DNA of 64,000 bases. Origin: Massilia eurypsychrophila (GTDB taxonomy: Bacteria; Pseudomonadota; Gammaproteobacteria; Burkholderiales; Burkholderiaceae_D). Positions 38,815 through 46,302 of this stretch are shown one piece after another. The stretch lies in the NCBI RefSeq assembly GCF_002760655.1, contig NZ_PDOC01000021.1, forward strand, positions 1 through 64,000. The letters are read 5' to 3'. Numbering within the stretch: position 1 is the stretch's first letter; every line of letters begins with the position of its first letter. A program made the translations under genes and the position numbers. The notes beneath the pieces are model-generated. The model ran no database searches. It was not told the DNA's origin and saw only the letters and a list, made by a program, of their open reading frames with translations.

Positions 38815-38907
38815 AGGTGGGTAGCGTAAAGCGTGCGAAATAGGGGATTATACGGTCAAGTTGCGGCTTGCACACTGTGGCCGGGGCATGTTCGATGGCA
38901 ACAAAGC

Positions 38908-38944
38908 AAAAAAGCGCCACCCGCGGGGGCGGGCAGCGCTTTTT
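38908..38944. terminator. intrinsic terminator between TPR gene and ribF
   Basis: AAAAAAGCGC (from 38908) pairs with GCGCTTTTT (to 38944), and CCCGC/GCGGG pair inside the loop. It lies 23 nt past the TPR gene stop on the minus strand and upstream of ribF, so it ends the TonB-operon transcript. Confidence 0.85.
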
Positions 38945-38966
38945 ATCGGGATGCCCGCGCGGGCGA

Positions 38967-40187
38967 TCAGGCCATCGGATGGTTGATGGCCATGATCCAG
39001 TAGCGTGCCAGCTCGGCCGTGCCGTCCTTGCCGCCGACCGTCTTCAGGGTCGTGATCGCTTGCTGTTTCTTGCCGGCCGAAGCGTATGCCTCGCCCAGGC
39101 GCAGCTTGGCGTCTTCCGGATTGCGCAAGCCGCCGGCCTTGATGGCTGCCGTCATCATGGCCAAGCCCTTGTCGGCCTGGCCAGCCTGGACCAGGCCGTA
39201 GCCCATCGCCAACAGGCCGTCGTTGTCCTTGGCCTTGACCAGTGCCGCTTCGTCGACCGCCTGGTTCTTGTTGTTGTCTGCCAAGGTCTTCTCGGCCAGC
39301 GCCTTCAGGCGCTGGTGGCGCTCCGCTTCCGCGCCGACGCCCAGAACGCCGGCCTTGTAGCCTTTGTCGATGACCTTGAGCGCTTCAGCCGGCGCCTTGG
39401 CCTGGATCAGCAACTGCGCCATTTCGACCAGTTCGCTCGGCTTTTTCAGCAGGTTGTTGGCCAGCTTGAGGCGGTAGACGTCGACCGTCAGGCGGTTCGA
39501 GAAGGTCGGGGTGCCGGTCACGCGGTTCAGCAGGTCGGTCCAGTACGATGCCTTTGGATAGGACGCGGCCAGCTTCTCGATCGTGTTGACGTAGCCGACC
39601 TTGTCACCCTTTTTCAGGTAGATGTTCGCCAGCAGGCCGAGCTGATCTTCGTTCAGCGTGCCCATTTGCTTCAGTTCCGATTCGGCCTGGGTGTAGTTGC
39701 CCATGCTGTAGTAGTTCTGCACCAGGTAGGCGCGCAGTTTCGGGTCGTTCTTGTCTTTGAGCAGGCGATTAATGGTGGCGTTGGCCTTGCCAAAATCGCG
39801 CGCACGCATGTGGATGCCGACCAGGCCTTCGGTGAATTTCTCGCGCTCGTTGGCCGACAGCTTGCCGGAGGCGATCAGCGCCTCGAACGACTTGGCGGCG
39901 GCATCGTTGTCGCCCGCGGCCGAGGCGGCGGCGGCGCGCACGCGCTCGATCAGGTAGTCTTCATTGGCGGTCTTGCCGCTGACGCGTTCGGCTTCGTTCA
40001 ACTTGGCCATGGCTTCGCGGTTTTTGCCTTGCTTCATCAGCGCTTGCGCTGCCTGCAGCGGGTTGCCTATTTCCGGACGCAAGGTTTCGGCCGCGTACGC
40101 GGTAGACAAGCCGAGAACCGGGGTTGCTGCGGTGAAGCCGAGAGCGGCCATGACGAGACCGAGATGTGCGAGACGGAATTTGGACAT
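38967..40187 (-). CDS. secreted tetratricopeptide repeat protein of the TonB cluster
   Basis: A 406-aa protein with a signal peptide (cleavage near STAYA-AETL). The body is helical repeats of TPR type: PLQAAQALMKQGKNREAMAKLNEA, LRAYLVQNYYSMGNYTQAESELKQ, LLANIYLKKGDKVGYVNTIEKLA, LRLGEAYASAGKKQQAITTLK. It probably binds a partner in the periplasm. It is the last gene of the tonB-exbB-exbD-exbD cluster but is separated from exbD2 by a terminator hairpin at 40213-40238, so it may be expressed at a lower level. ATG 40187 is chosen as the first Met before the signal peptide; ATG 40205 is possible. Confidence 0.8.
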   Translation of the reverse strand: MSKFRLAHLGLVMAALGFTAATPVLGLSTAYAAETLRPEIGNPLQAAQALMKQGKNREAMAKLNEAERVSGKTANEDYLIERVRAAAASAAGDNDAAAKSFEALIASGKLSANEREKFTEGLVGIHMRARDFGKANATINRLLKDKNDPKLRAYLVQNYYSMGNYTQAESELKQMGTLNEDQLGLLANIYLKKGDKVGYVNTIEKLAASYPKASYWTDLLNRVTGTPTFSNRLTVDVYRLKLANNLLKKPSELVEMAQLLIQAKAPAEALKVIDKGYKAGVLGVGAEAERHQRLKALAEKTLADNNKNQAVDEAALVKAKDNDGLLAMGYGLVQAGQADKGLAMMTAAIKAGGLRNPEDAKLRLGEAYASAGKKQQAITTLKTVGGKDGTAELARYWIMAINHPMA

Positions 40188-40212
40188 TGTCTGGAATTCT
40201 TTCATTCAAATT

Positions 40213-40238
40213 GAAAAACGGCAGGGGATACCTGCCGT
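40213..40238 (-). terminator. terminator-like hairpin between exbD2 and TPR gene
   Basis: On the minus strand ACGGCAGG (40238-40231) pairs with CCTGCCGT (40225-40218) around 5 nt, and TTTTT follows. It lies 20 nt after the exbD2 stop and 26 nt before the TPR gene start. It probably gives partial termination inside the cluster. Confidence 0.8.
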
Positions 40239-40257
40239 GTTCGTCAAACTAAAACGA

Positions 40258-40692
40258 TTACTGGAACTGCTCGTTACCAACCATGCCGATCTTGGTCACA
40301 CCGAGACGCTGCGCCGTCGCCATGACGCCGGCAACGTGCTTGTACTCAACCAGCTTGTTGGGGCGCAGGTGCACCTCTGGCTGGTCTGCCTGGGCCGAAA
40401 CGCTGGACATCTTCTGCTCCAGGGTCGCGCGATCAGGCACCGGGACGTTGTCCCACAGGATCGTGCCGTCAAAGTCGACGTCGATCGTGATCACGACCGG
40501 GTCTTTCGTCGGTGGCGGAGGATTGCCGACCGGCATATTCAGGTTGACCGAATGGTTCTGTTTCGGAATTGTGATAATCAACAAGATAATCAAGACCAAC
40601 ATCACGTCGATCATTGGTGTCATGTTCATTTCCATCATTGGTTCCGGATCAGCATTGTGGCTGGCGGAACCCGAACCGACGTTCATACTCAT
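40258..40692 (-). CDS. exbD2: TonB system biopolymer transport protein ExbD (second copy)
   Basis: A 144-aa ExbD/TolR protein: a short cytoplasmic N-terminus, one transmembrane helix with the conserved Asp in MEMNMTPMIDVMLVLIILLII, and a periplasmic domain ending QRLGVTKIGMVGNEQF. ExbB-ExbD form the proton-driven motor that energises TonB. It follows exbD1 by 69 nt, a gap that holds a perfect 13-bp GC hairpin. It differs from exbD1 in sequence, with a PPPPTKD linker, so the two are paralogues and not a recent duplication. Confidence 0.93.
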   Translation of the reverse strand: MSMNVGSGSASHNADPEPMMEMNMTPMIDVMLVLIILLIITIPKQNHSVNLNMPVGNPPPPTKDPVVITIDVDFDGTILWDNVPVPDRATLEQKMSSVSAQADQPEVHLRPNKLVEYKHVAGVMATAQRLGVTKIGMVGNEQFQ

Positions 40693-40720
40693 GGTGTGTC
40701 CTTTTCAAATGTCGGGAGTC

Positions 40721-40755
40721 CCCCGCCGGCGCCAAGACTGCCGGCGCCGGCGGGG
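40721..40755. promoter_or_regulatory. very stable GC hairpin between the two exbD genes
   Basis: CCCCGCCGGCGCC (40721-40733) pairs perfectly with GGCGCCGGCGGGG (40743-40755) around a 9-nt loop. It fills the 69-nt exbD1-exbD2 gap and has no T tract, so it is not a standard terminator. It may protect the upstream message from 3' decay, making ExbB and the first ExbD more abundant than the second. Confidence 0.7.
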
Positions 40756-40761
40756 AGGGAA

Positions 40762-41190
40762 TTAACCCTTGTCAGGCGGTTCGGTGATGAAACCGACCTT
40801 CTGGACCCCAGCACGTTGTGCCGTATAAACGACCTTGCCGATGAACTCGTAGCGCGTTTCCTGATCGCCACGGACATGCACTTCCGGCTGCGGCAGCTTG
40901 ACCGACTCCTTTTTCAGAAACTCGAACAGTTCGTCTGTGTTCGCGAGCCGCTTCTGGTTCCAGTACATATCGCCATCTTTGTTGACGACGATATTGACAT
41001 CTTCTGGCTTGGTCTTGACAACCTGGTTGATCTCGTTTGGCAGAGAAATTTTCTGCAACTTCAATACAACCGGGCTGGTAATCAGGAAGATGATCAGCAG
41101 AACCAACATGATGTCGACGAGCGGCGTCGTGTTGATTTCTGACATGACTGCATCTTCTTCTCCGTCATCGGAGCCGACACTCATCGACAT
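40762..41190 (-). CDS. exbD: TonB system biopolymer transport protein ExbD (first copy)
   Basis: A 142-aa ExbD protein. The transmembrane helix with the essential Asp is in MSEINTTPLVDIMLVLLIIFLIT, and the periplasmic part ends RAGVQKVGFITEPPDKG. With ExbB it converts proton motive force into TonB movement. It begins 3 nt after the exbB stop. The N-terminus MSMSVGSDDGEEDA is acidic. Two ExbD copies after one ExbB, as here, are also found in Xanthomonas-type TonB loci. Confidence 0.93.
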   Translation of the reverse strand: MSMSVGSDDGEEDAVMSEINTTPLVDIMLVLLIIFLITSPVVLKLQKISLPNEINQVVKTKPEDVNIVVNKDGDMYWNQKRLANTDELFEFLKKESVKLPQPEVHVRGDQETRYEFIGKVVYTAQRAGVQKVGFITEPPDKG

Positions 41191-41193
41191 AAT

Positions 41194-42129
41194 TTATCCA
41201 ATCTTTTTAGCACCGGCCAGGCGGCCAGCTTCGCTGGTCGACATTGCGCCGGAAATCAGAACCGAGTGAACGTCGGCGCTGAACGAGCGGATGTCTTCCA
41301 TTGCGCTCTTGTTACGACGCACCAGCCAGTTGTAACCCAGAACTGCTGGAACTGCAACGAACAGACCGAACGCGGTCATGATCAGTGCTTCGCCAACTGG
41401 ACCTGCAACCTTGTCGATCGATGCGTTACCGGTCATACCGATGTTGGTCAGCGCGCCGTAGATACCCCAGACGGTACCGAACAGACCGATAAACGGCGAG
41501 GTCGAACCAACGGTTGCCAGGAACGACAGGCCATCTTGCAGACGCGACTGAACTTTTTCAACAGCGCGCTGGATCGACATCGTTACCCAGGTCGACAGGT
41601 CGATCTGCTCGAGCAGGGCGCCGTCGTGATGCTGGGTCGCCTTGGTACCGGTTTCAGCGATGAAACGGAACGGGCTGCCTTCTTTCAGCGATGCCGAACC
41701 GGCTGCGATCGACGAAGCTTTCCAGAATTTTGCCGAAGTTTCTTTCGACTGCTTCATGATCTTCGACTGGTCGATCAGCTTGGTGATGATGATGTACCAC
41801 GAACCCATCGACATCAGCGACAGGATGATGATGGTTGCACGTGGTACGAAACCACCGTTCCAAACAGCCATCGGGCCAAATGGGTTTTCAACTTCTTCCT
41901 TTGCGCCGGCAGGCACGGCGGCGGCTGCATCGGCTGGCGCTGCGGCGGCAGCAGCGTCGGCTGCTGGCGCTGCGGCAGGGTCAACTGCTGGCGCGGTTGC
42001 CGCTGGCGCGGTGGTTTCTGCGGCCTTCGGCGCGTCGGCGAACGCTGGTGCCGACACCAGCGCAGCTGCTGCGGTAACCGAGAACAGGACAGCCGCCAGG
42101 ACAGCGGACAAACGGGTATTCTTAAACAT
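41194..42129 (-). CDS. exbB: TonB system proton channel protein ExbB (MotA/TolQ/ExbB)
   Basis: A 311-aa inner-membrane protein. A cleavable signal-like helix (ending APAFA) and an Ala/Pro-rich periplasmic stretch of about 50 residues precede the first core helix; the long N-terminus is typical of ExbB rather than TolQ. Core motifs are FLATVGSTSPFIGLFGTVWGIYGAL and KVAGPVGEALIMTAFGLFVAVPAVLGYNWLVRR. It follows tonB by 87 nt and is followed by exbD after 3 nt. Confidence 0.94.
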   Translation of the reverse strand: MFKNTRLSAVLAAVLFSVTAAAALVSAPAFADAPKAAETTAPAATAPAVDPAAAPAADAAAAAAPADAAAAVPAGAKEEVENPFGPMAVWNGGFVPRATIIILSLMSMGSWYIIITKLIDQSKIMKQSKETSAKFWKASSIAAGSASLKEGSPFRFIAETGTKATQHHDGALLEQIDLSTWVTMSIQRAVEKVQSRLQDGLSFLATVGSTSPFIGLFGTVWGIYGALTNIGMTGNASIDKVAGPVGEALIMTAFGLFVAVPAVLGYNWLVRRNKSAMEDIRSFSADVHSVLISGAMSTSEAGRLAGAKKIG

Positions 42130-42216
42130 GCTTCCTCCAAATATATAAAATAATCAGTTCGCTGAACATAATCGACAACGAAAAATCACAAGTTGGGACG
42201 TTGATGCTGCCCCGGG

Positions 42217-42879
42217 TTATTCGAGCGTCCAGACGTATTGCATAGACATCCACGCCTTTTCAGGCTTGCCGTCGACCGAGCCAGGCTTGAAGCGGCACTT
42301 GCTGATACCAGCAACGGCTGCTTTGTCCAGGTCACGGAAACCGCTCGACTTCATAACCTTCGAGTCGGCCACGCGACCGTCTTCGCCGACCAGGAACTGC
42401 AGGGTAACGGTACCGGTTTCTTCGTTGCGCAGGGAGGCTTTAGGCCACTCTGGTTTAGCGCAAGTGTTGAAATCGGCAACTGCTGCAATGCGCACAGGGT
42501 TCGGGTTGGCCACCGCTGCCGGTGCAGGGGGAGCCGGAGGGGCCGGGCGCGCCAGTTCATTCGACACTGGTTTTGCCGTCGACGACACCGCAATCGCGCT
42601 TTGCACCGGTGGAGGTTGCTGCACATTGACCTCAACTGGCGGGATGAACGGCGGCGGTGGAGCCTTCATTTCCGGCGGAGGAGGCGGTGGTGGAATTTCC
42701 TTCGGTGGAGGAGGCGCCTGCTCCTCGATAATCTTGGTCTCCACTGCTTCAGCCATTTTCGTGACCATACGCTTACCGAGACCGGTGACGATCCCATAGG
42801 CAACGATCACGTGCAAGATGAGAACAATGGCGATCCCAGTGAAATTCTTCCCGGGCTGCTTATCATGCGAAAAATTCAT
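42217..42879 (-). CDS. tonB: energy transducer TonB
   Basis: A 220-aa protein with a short cytoplasmic tail, one membrane anchor (about residues 15-34), a proline-rich periplasmic spacer (PPPPKEIPPPPPPP and following) and a C-terminal TonB domain (EETGTVTLQFLVGEDGRVADSKVMKSSGFRDLDKAAV). It links the ExbB-ExbD motor to outer-membrane receptors. No TonB-dependent receptor is in the cluster. ATG 42879 is used; it is preceded by GGAG 12 nt upstream and AGG closer in. A TTG at 42900 is rejected. First gene of the operon. Confidence 0.93.
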   Translation of the reverse strand: MNFSHDKQPGKNFTGIAIVLILHVIVAYGIVTGLGKRMVTKMAEAVETKIIEEQAPPPPKEIPPPPPPPEMKAPPPPFIPPVEVNVQQPPPVQSAIAVSSTAKPVSNELARPAPPAPPAPAAVANPNPVRIAAVADFNTCAKPEWPKASLRNEETGTVTLQFLVGEDGRVADSKVMKSSGFRDLDKAAVAGISKCRFKPGSVDGKPEKAWMSMQYVWTLE

Positions 42880-43410
42880 GCCTGCTTTCTCCAATACCAA
42901 CTCTTTTTGTTGCTACTTAAACCCACAAAACACGACAGATACTACGGTCGCATCCGGGACATCGGCGAATTATACCTACGAATTCTTTTTAGCACAGAGT
43001 TTTTTAATTGGTGAAACTACGCCGAATCTGCACCTAAAAATGGCGCTCACCTGCGCTGTTTTGCACCAAAAAAACCCTGCGCTCTTGGCAGAAATGATAG
43101 ATAGAATAACCACTGTCAGTGGGGTCACTTTGACGCATGCGGAACATCTCGCATTTGTAGGGCCGTGCCTCTGAACAATCGGTCGCTGGAAAACGCATAC
43201 GGCGAATTGCGTATGGCAGGAGCATGGCGATTATGCTAACTATAGAGAGTTTTGCCAACCGGTGGCGTACTGTTGAACACAGCCGCAGCGATCCGTTGCG
43301 GTGCGCCGGGTATAGCGGCAGGTGATGGGAGGTCGCGCAGTTGCTATGGCCGCGCCCGCACTATATATAGTTGACTGTATATATAGTGCAGGCGGCGGCG
43401 AGGAGGAAGG
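42880..43410. other. 530-nt gap upstream of tonB, downstream of spoVR
   Basis: It contains the unmapped tonB promoter, a short inverted repeat CATACG/CGTATG near 43195-43216 and the perfect AT-rich inverted repeat at 43359-43388. I looked for a Fur box near tonB and saw no convincing one. Short frames on both strands (such as minus 43034-43258, 74 codons) have no signs of real genes. Confidence 0.5.
43359..43388. promoter_or_regulatory. perfect AT-rich inverted repeat, possible operator
   Basis: CACTATATATA (43359-43369) and TATATATAGTG (43378-43388) are exact reverse complements around an 8-nt spacer GTTGACTG. It lies 23 nt past the spoVR stop and about 480 nt upstream of tonB. It is far more AT-rich than its surroundings, which are GC-rich. 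A dimeric regulator site or a cruciform is possible; there is no T tract for a terminator. Confidence 0.55.
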
Positions 43411-44937
43411 TCAGTTGCGCGAGCGCTTTTCGCGCCGGCACTCGAGGCTGCTGACGATGCTGCCCTGCGGATCAACCGTCTCGAGACGTACGTCAAAGCC
43501 CCACAAGCGGGCCACGTGCTTGAGCACTTCCTGTGCCTGCTGGTTCAGCGGGCGGCGCTGGAACTGCGTGTGGCGCAAGGTCAGCGCACGGTCGTCGCGT
43601 GTATTTACCTGCCAGACCTGGATGTTCGGTTCCCGGTTGCCCAGGTTGTACTGTTCGGCCAGCTGCTGGCGCACGTAGCGGTAGCCACGTTCGTCGTGAA
43701 TTGCCGAAATGGTCAACTTCTCCTTGCGGTCATCGTCGAGCACGGCGAAGAAGTGGAAATCGCGGATCAGCTTGGGCGAGAGGTACTGGGCGATGAAGCT
43801 CTCGTCCTTGAAATTGCGCATCGCAAAATCGAGCGTCTTGCGCCAGTCGCTGCCGGCAATGCCGGGGAACCATTCGCGGTCTTCCGGCGTCGGGTCTTCG
43901 CAGATGCGACGGATGTCGGTCATCATCGCGAACCCCAGCGCATACGGATTGATGCCGCTGTAATACTGGCTGGTGGCCGATGGCTGGAACACCACATTGG
44001 TATGGCTTTGCAAGAACTCCATCATGAAGCCGTCGCCAACGATGCCTTCCTTGTACAGCTCCTGCAAGATGGTGTAGTGCCAGAACGTCGCCCAGCCCTC
44101 GTTCATGACCTGGGTCTGGCGCTGCGGGTAGAAATACTGCGAGATCTTGCGCGTGATGCGCACCATCTCGCGCTGCCATGGCTCCAGCAAGGGCGCGTAC
44201 TTCTCGATGAAATACAGCAGGTTTTCCTCGGGCTCGGGCGGGAAGCGCGGCGCCGGCGCGTCCGCTTCCTGCTCGTCCTTGCGCGGCACCGTGCGCCACA
44301 GTGCGTTGACCTGCGACTGGGCGTAATCCTCGCGCTCCTTCTGGCGCGCCGTCTCTTGCGCCAGCGACAGCTTGGCCGGCCGCTTGTAACGGTCGACGCC
44401 ATAGTTTTGCAGCGCGTGGCACGAGTCGAGGATCATTTCGACGGCGTCGATACCGTGGCGCTGCTCGCACTCGGCGATGTAATTTTTGGCGAACACCATG
44501 TAGTCGACGATCGCGTCGGCGTCGGTCCAGGTGCGGAACAGGTAGTTGCCCTTGAAGAAGGAGTTGTGGCCGTAGGCCGCGTGCGCGATTACCAGCGCCT
44601 GCATCGTCAGGCTGTTCTCTTCCATCAGATAGGCGATGCAGGGATTCGAGTTGATGACGATCTCGTAGGCCAGGCCCATCTGGCCGCGCTTGTAGCTCTT
44701 TTCAGTCGACAGGAAATGTTTGCCGAACGACCAGTGGTTATACGAGACCGGCATGCCGACCGAGGTGTAGGCATCCATCATCTGCTCGGCGGTAATGATC
44801 TCGAGCTGGTTGGGGTAGGTGTCGAGGCCAAAATTCCTGGCGACGCGGCGGATTTCTTCGTGCGCCTGTTCGATCAGGTCGAAAGTCCACTCCGACTGTT
44901 CGGGCAGCGCGCGCGGGTTTTTCGGATCTCTTGGCAT
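43411..44937 (-). CDS. spoVR: SpoVR family protein
   Basis: A 508-aa protein of the SpoVR/YcgB family. Marks include LPEQSEWTFDLIEQAHEEIRRVARNFGLDTYPNQLEII, PVSYNHWSFGKHFLSTEK, EDREWFPGIAGSDW-like text and many conserved histidines and aromatic residues. Its biochemical function is unknown; in Bacillus it affects spore cortex, in non-spore-formers it travels with prkA and yeaH. It starts 27 nt after the YeaH-type gene and is the last gene of that operon. Confidence 0.95.
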   Translation of the reverse strand: MPRDPKNPRALPEQSEWTFDLIEQAHEEIRRVARNFGLDTYPNQLEIITAEQMMDAYTSVGMPVSYNHWSFGKHFLSTEKSYKRGQMGLAYEIVINSNPCIAYLMEENSLTMQALVIAHAAYGHNSFFKGNYLFRTWTDADAIVDYMVFAKNYIAECEQRHGIDAVEMILDSCHALQNYGVDRYKRPAKLSLAQETARQKEREDYAQSQVNALWRTVPRKDEQEADAPAPRFPPEPEENLLYFIEKYAPLLEPWQREMVRITRKISQYFYPQRQTQVMNEGWATFWHYTILQELYKEGIVGDGFMMEFLQSHTNVVFQPSATSQYYSGINPYALGFAMMTDIRRICEDPTPEDREWFPGIAGSDWRKTLDFAMRNFKDESFIAQYLSPKLIRDFHFFAVLDDDRKEKLTISAIHDERGYRYVRQQLAEQYNLGNREPNIQVWQVNTRDDRALTLRHTQFQRRPLNQQAQEVLKHVARLWGFDVRLETVDPQGSIVSSLECRREKRSRN

Positions 44938-44963
44938 GGTGTGCTCGCTATGCTCAGTTCAAC

Positions 44964-46232
44964 TCATTTCGGCTGCTTTTTGAAAAGCTCGCGGAAAACG
45001 GGATAGATGTCGGCCGGCGTGACGATCTTCTGCATCGCGAAGTTGGGATGGTGGTCGCCAACTTCGGCGTATTGCTCCCACAGATTCTGCTGCGGGCCGT
45101 CGGTAATTTCGACATAGGTGTAGTACTGCACCGCCGGCATGATCGTGTTGATCAGCAGCTGCTTGCACAGCACCGAGTCGTTGTCCCAGTTGTCGCCGTC
45201 GGACGCCTGCGCGACATAGCTGTTCCACTCGCCGCTGCCGTAACGCTCGCCGATGATCTTCTGCAGCAGGTGCAGCGCCGACGACACCACGGTGCCGCCC
45301 GATTCGCGCGAATGGAAAAATTCGTTCTCGTCGACCTCGGCGGCGGCGGTGTGGTGGCGGATGAACACGACCTCGATCTTGTCGTAGGCGCGCTTGAGGA
45401 ACAGGTACAGCAGGATGAAGAAGCGCTTGGCGGTGTCCTTGCGGCTTTCGTCCATCGAGCCGGACACGTCCATGATGCAGAACATCACTGCCTGGGTCGA
45501 TGGCTTCGGCACCTTGATGCGGTTGCTGTAGCGCAGGTCGAACGGATCGATGAACGGAATGGCGATCAGCTTGGTGTGCAGGTGGTGCACCAGGCGTTTG
45601 AGTTCGACCACGCGCGGATCGTCCAGCGCGACGCCTTCCTCGAGCAGCTTGACCAGTTCGTGTTCGGCGACGGTGAGCTGCTTGCGCGACGAGCCGCCGA
45701 CGGCGATGCGCCGGCCGAGCGCGCCGCGCAGCGAGCGCAGCACGTGGATGTTGGACGGCGTGCCGGACATGTTGTAGCCGGCGCGCTGGTTCTTGAACTC
45801 GGTCGTCTGGGTCAGCTGCGTCTTGACCATGTTCGGCAGTTCCAGGTCTTCGAAGAAGTAGTTCATGAATTCTTCGCGCGACAGCTCGAAGATGAAGTCA
45901 TCCTCGTTGGTCTGGTCGCTATTGCCTGCCTTGCCGCGGCCGTTACCGCCGCCGCTGCGGGGGCGGTTGAACTGGTCGCCCTTCTGGTACTCCTTGTTGC
46001 CCGGGTTGACGGTTTCCCAGACGCCACCGTGGGCGTGGCCGAAATTCGGCTCGTTCACATCCTTGACGGGAATCGATACCTTCTCGCCATTTTCGATGTC
46101 AGTAATCGAGCGACCCTTGATGGCACGGCCGACAGCGTCCTTGATCTGGCTTTTGTAACGCCGCAGGAAACGCTCTCGGTTGATCGCTGACTTGTTCTTG
46201 CCCTGCAAGCGTCGGTCGATGAGATAAGTCAA
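44964..46232 (-). CDS. yeaH: YeaH/YhbH family protein (DUF444)
   Basis: A 422-aa DUF444 protein. MTYLIDRRLQGKNKSAINRERFLRRYK is the family N-terminus, and AVMFCIMDVSGSMDESRKDTAKRFFILLYLFLKR carries a von Willebrand A-type MIDAS motif (DVSGS). The middle is Gly/Asn-rich (RPRSGGGNGRGKAGN). Function is not established; it is always linked to the kinase PrkA and to SpoVR. It lies 70 nt after prkA, with a GC hairpin in the gap. Confidence 0.95.
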   Translation of the reverse strand: MTYLIDRRLQGKNKSAINRERFLRRYKSQIKDAVGRAIKGRSITDIENGEKVSIPVKDVNEPNFGHAHGGVWETVNPGNKEYQKGDQFNRPRSGGGNGRGKAGNSDQTNEDDFIFELSREEFMNYFFEDLELPNMVKTQLTQTTEFKNQRAGYNMSGTPSNIHVLRSLRGALGRRIAVGGSSRKQLTVAEHELVKLLEEGVALDDPRVVELKRLVHHLHTKLIAIPFIDPFDLRYSNRIKVPKPSTQAVMFCIMDVSGSMDESRKDTAKRFFILLYLFLKRAYDKIEVVFIRHHTAAAEVDENEFFHSRESGGTVVSSALHLLQKIIGERYGSGEWNSYVAQASDGDNWDNDSVLCKQLLINTIMPAVQYYTYVEITDGPQQNLWEQYAEVGDHHPNFAMQKIVTPADIYPVFRELFKKQPK

Positions 46233-46259
46233 AACTTGCCTCCTGCTCAGAATCGCGGC

Positions 46260-46280
46260 GGCCGGCCGAAAGTGCCGGCC
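46260..46280. promoter_or_regulatory. intercistronic GC hairpin between prkA and yeaH
   Basis: GGCCGGC (46260-46266) pairs with GCCGGCC (46274-46280) around a 7-nt loop in the 70-nt prkA-yeaH gap. No T tract. It resembles the hairpin between the exbD genes and may set relative message stability. Confidence 0.5.
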
Positions 46281-46302
46281 CCTCTATCTTAATACGCCGC
46301 CG

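Noticed and set aside
43034-43258. Minus-strand 74-codon frame in the gap upstream of tonB
   Set aside because: No ribosome-binding site, no recognised motif, and it sits in a region that should hold the tonB promoter.
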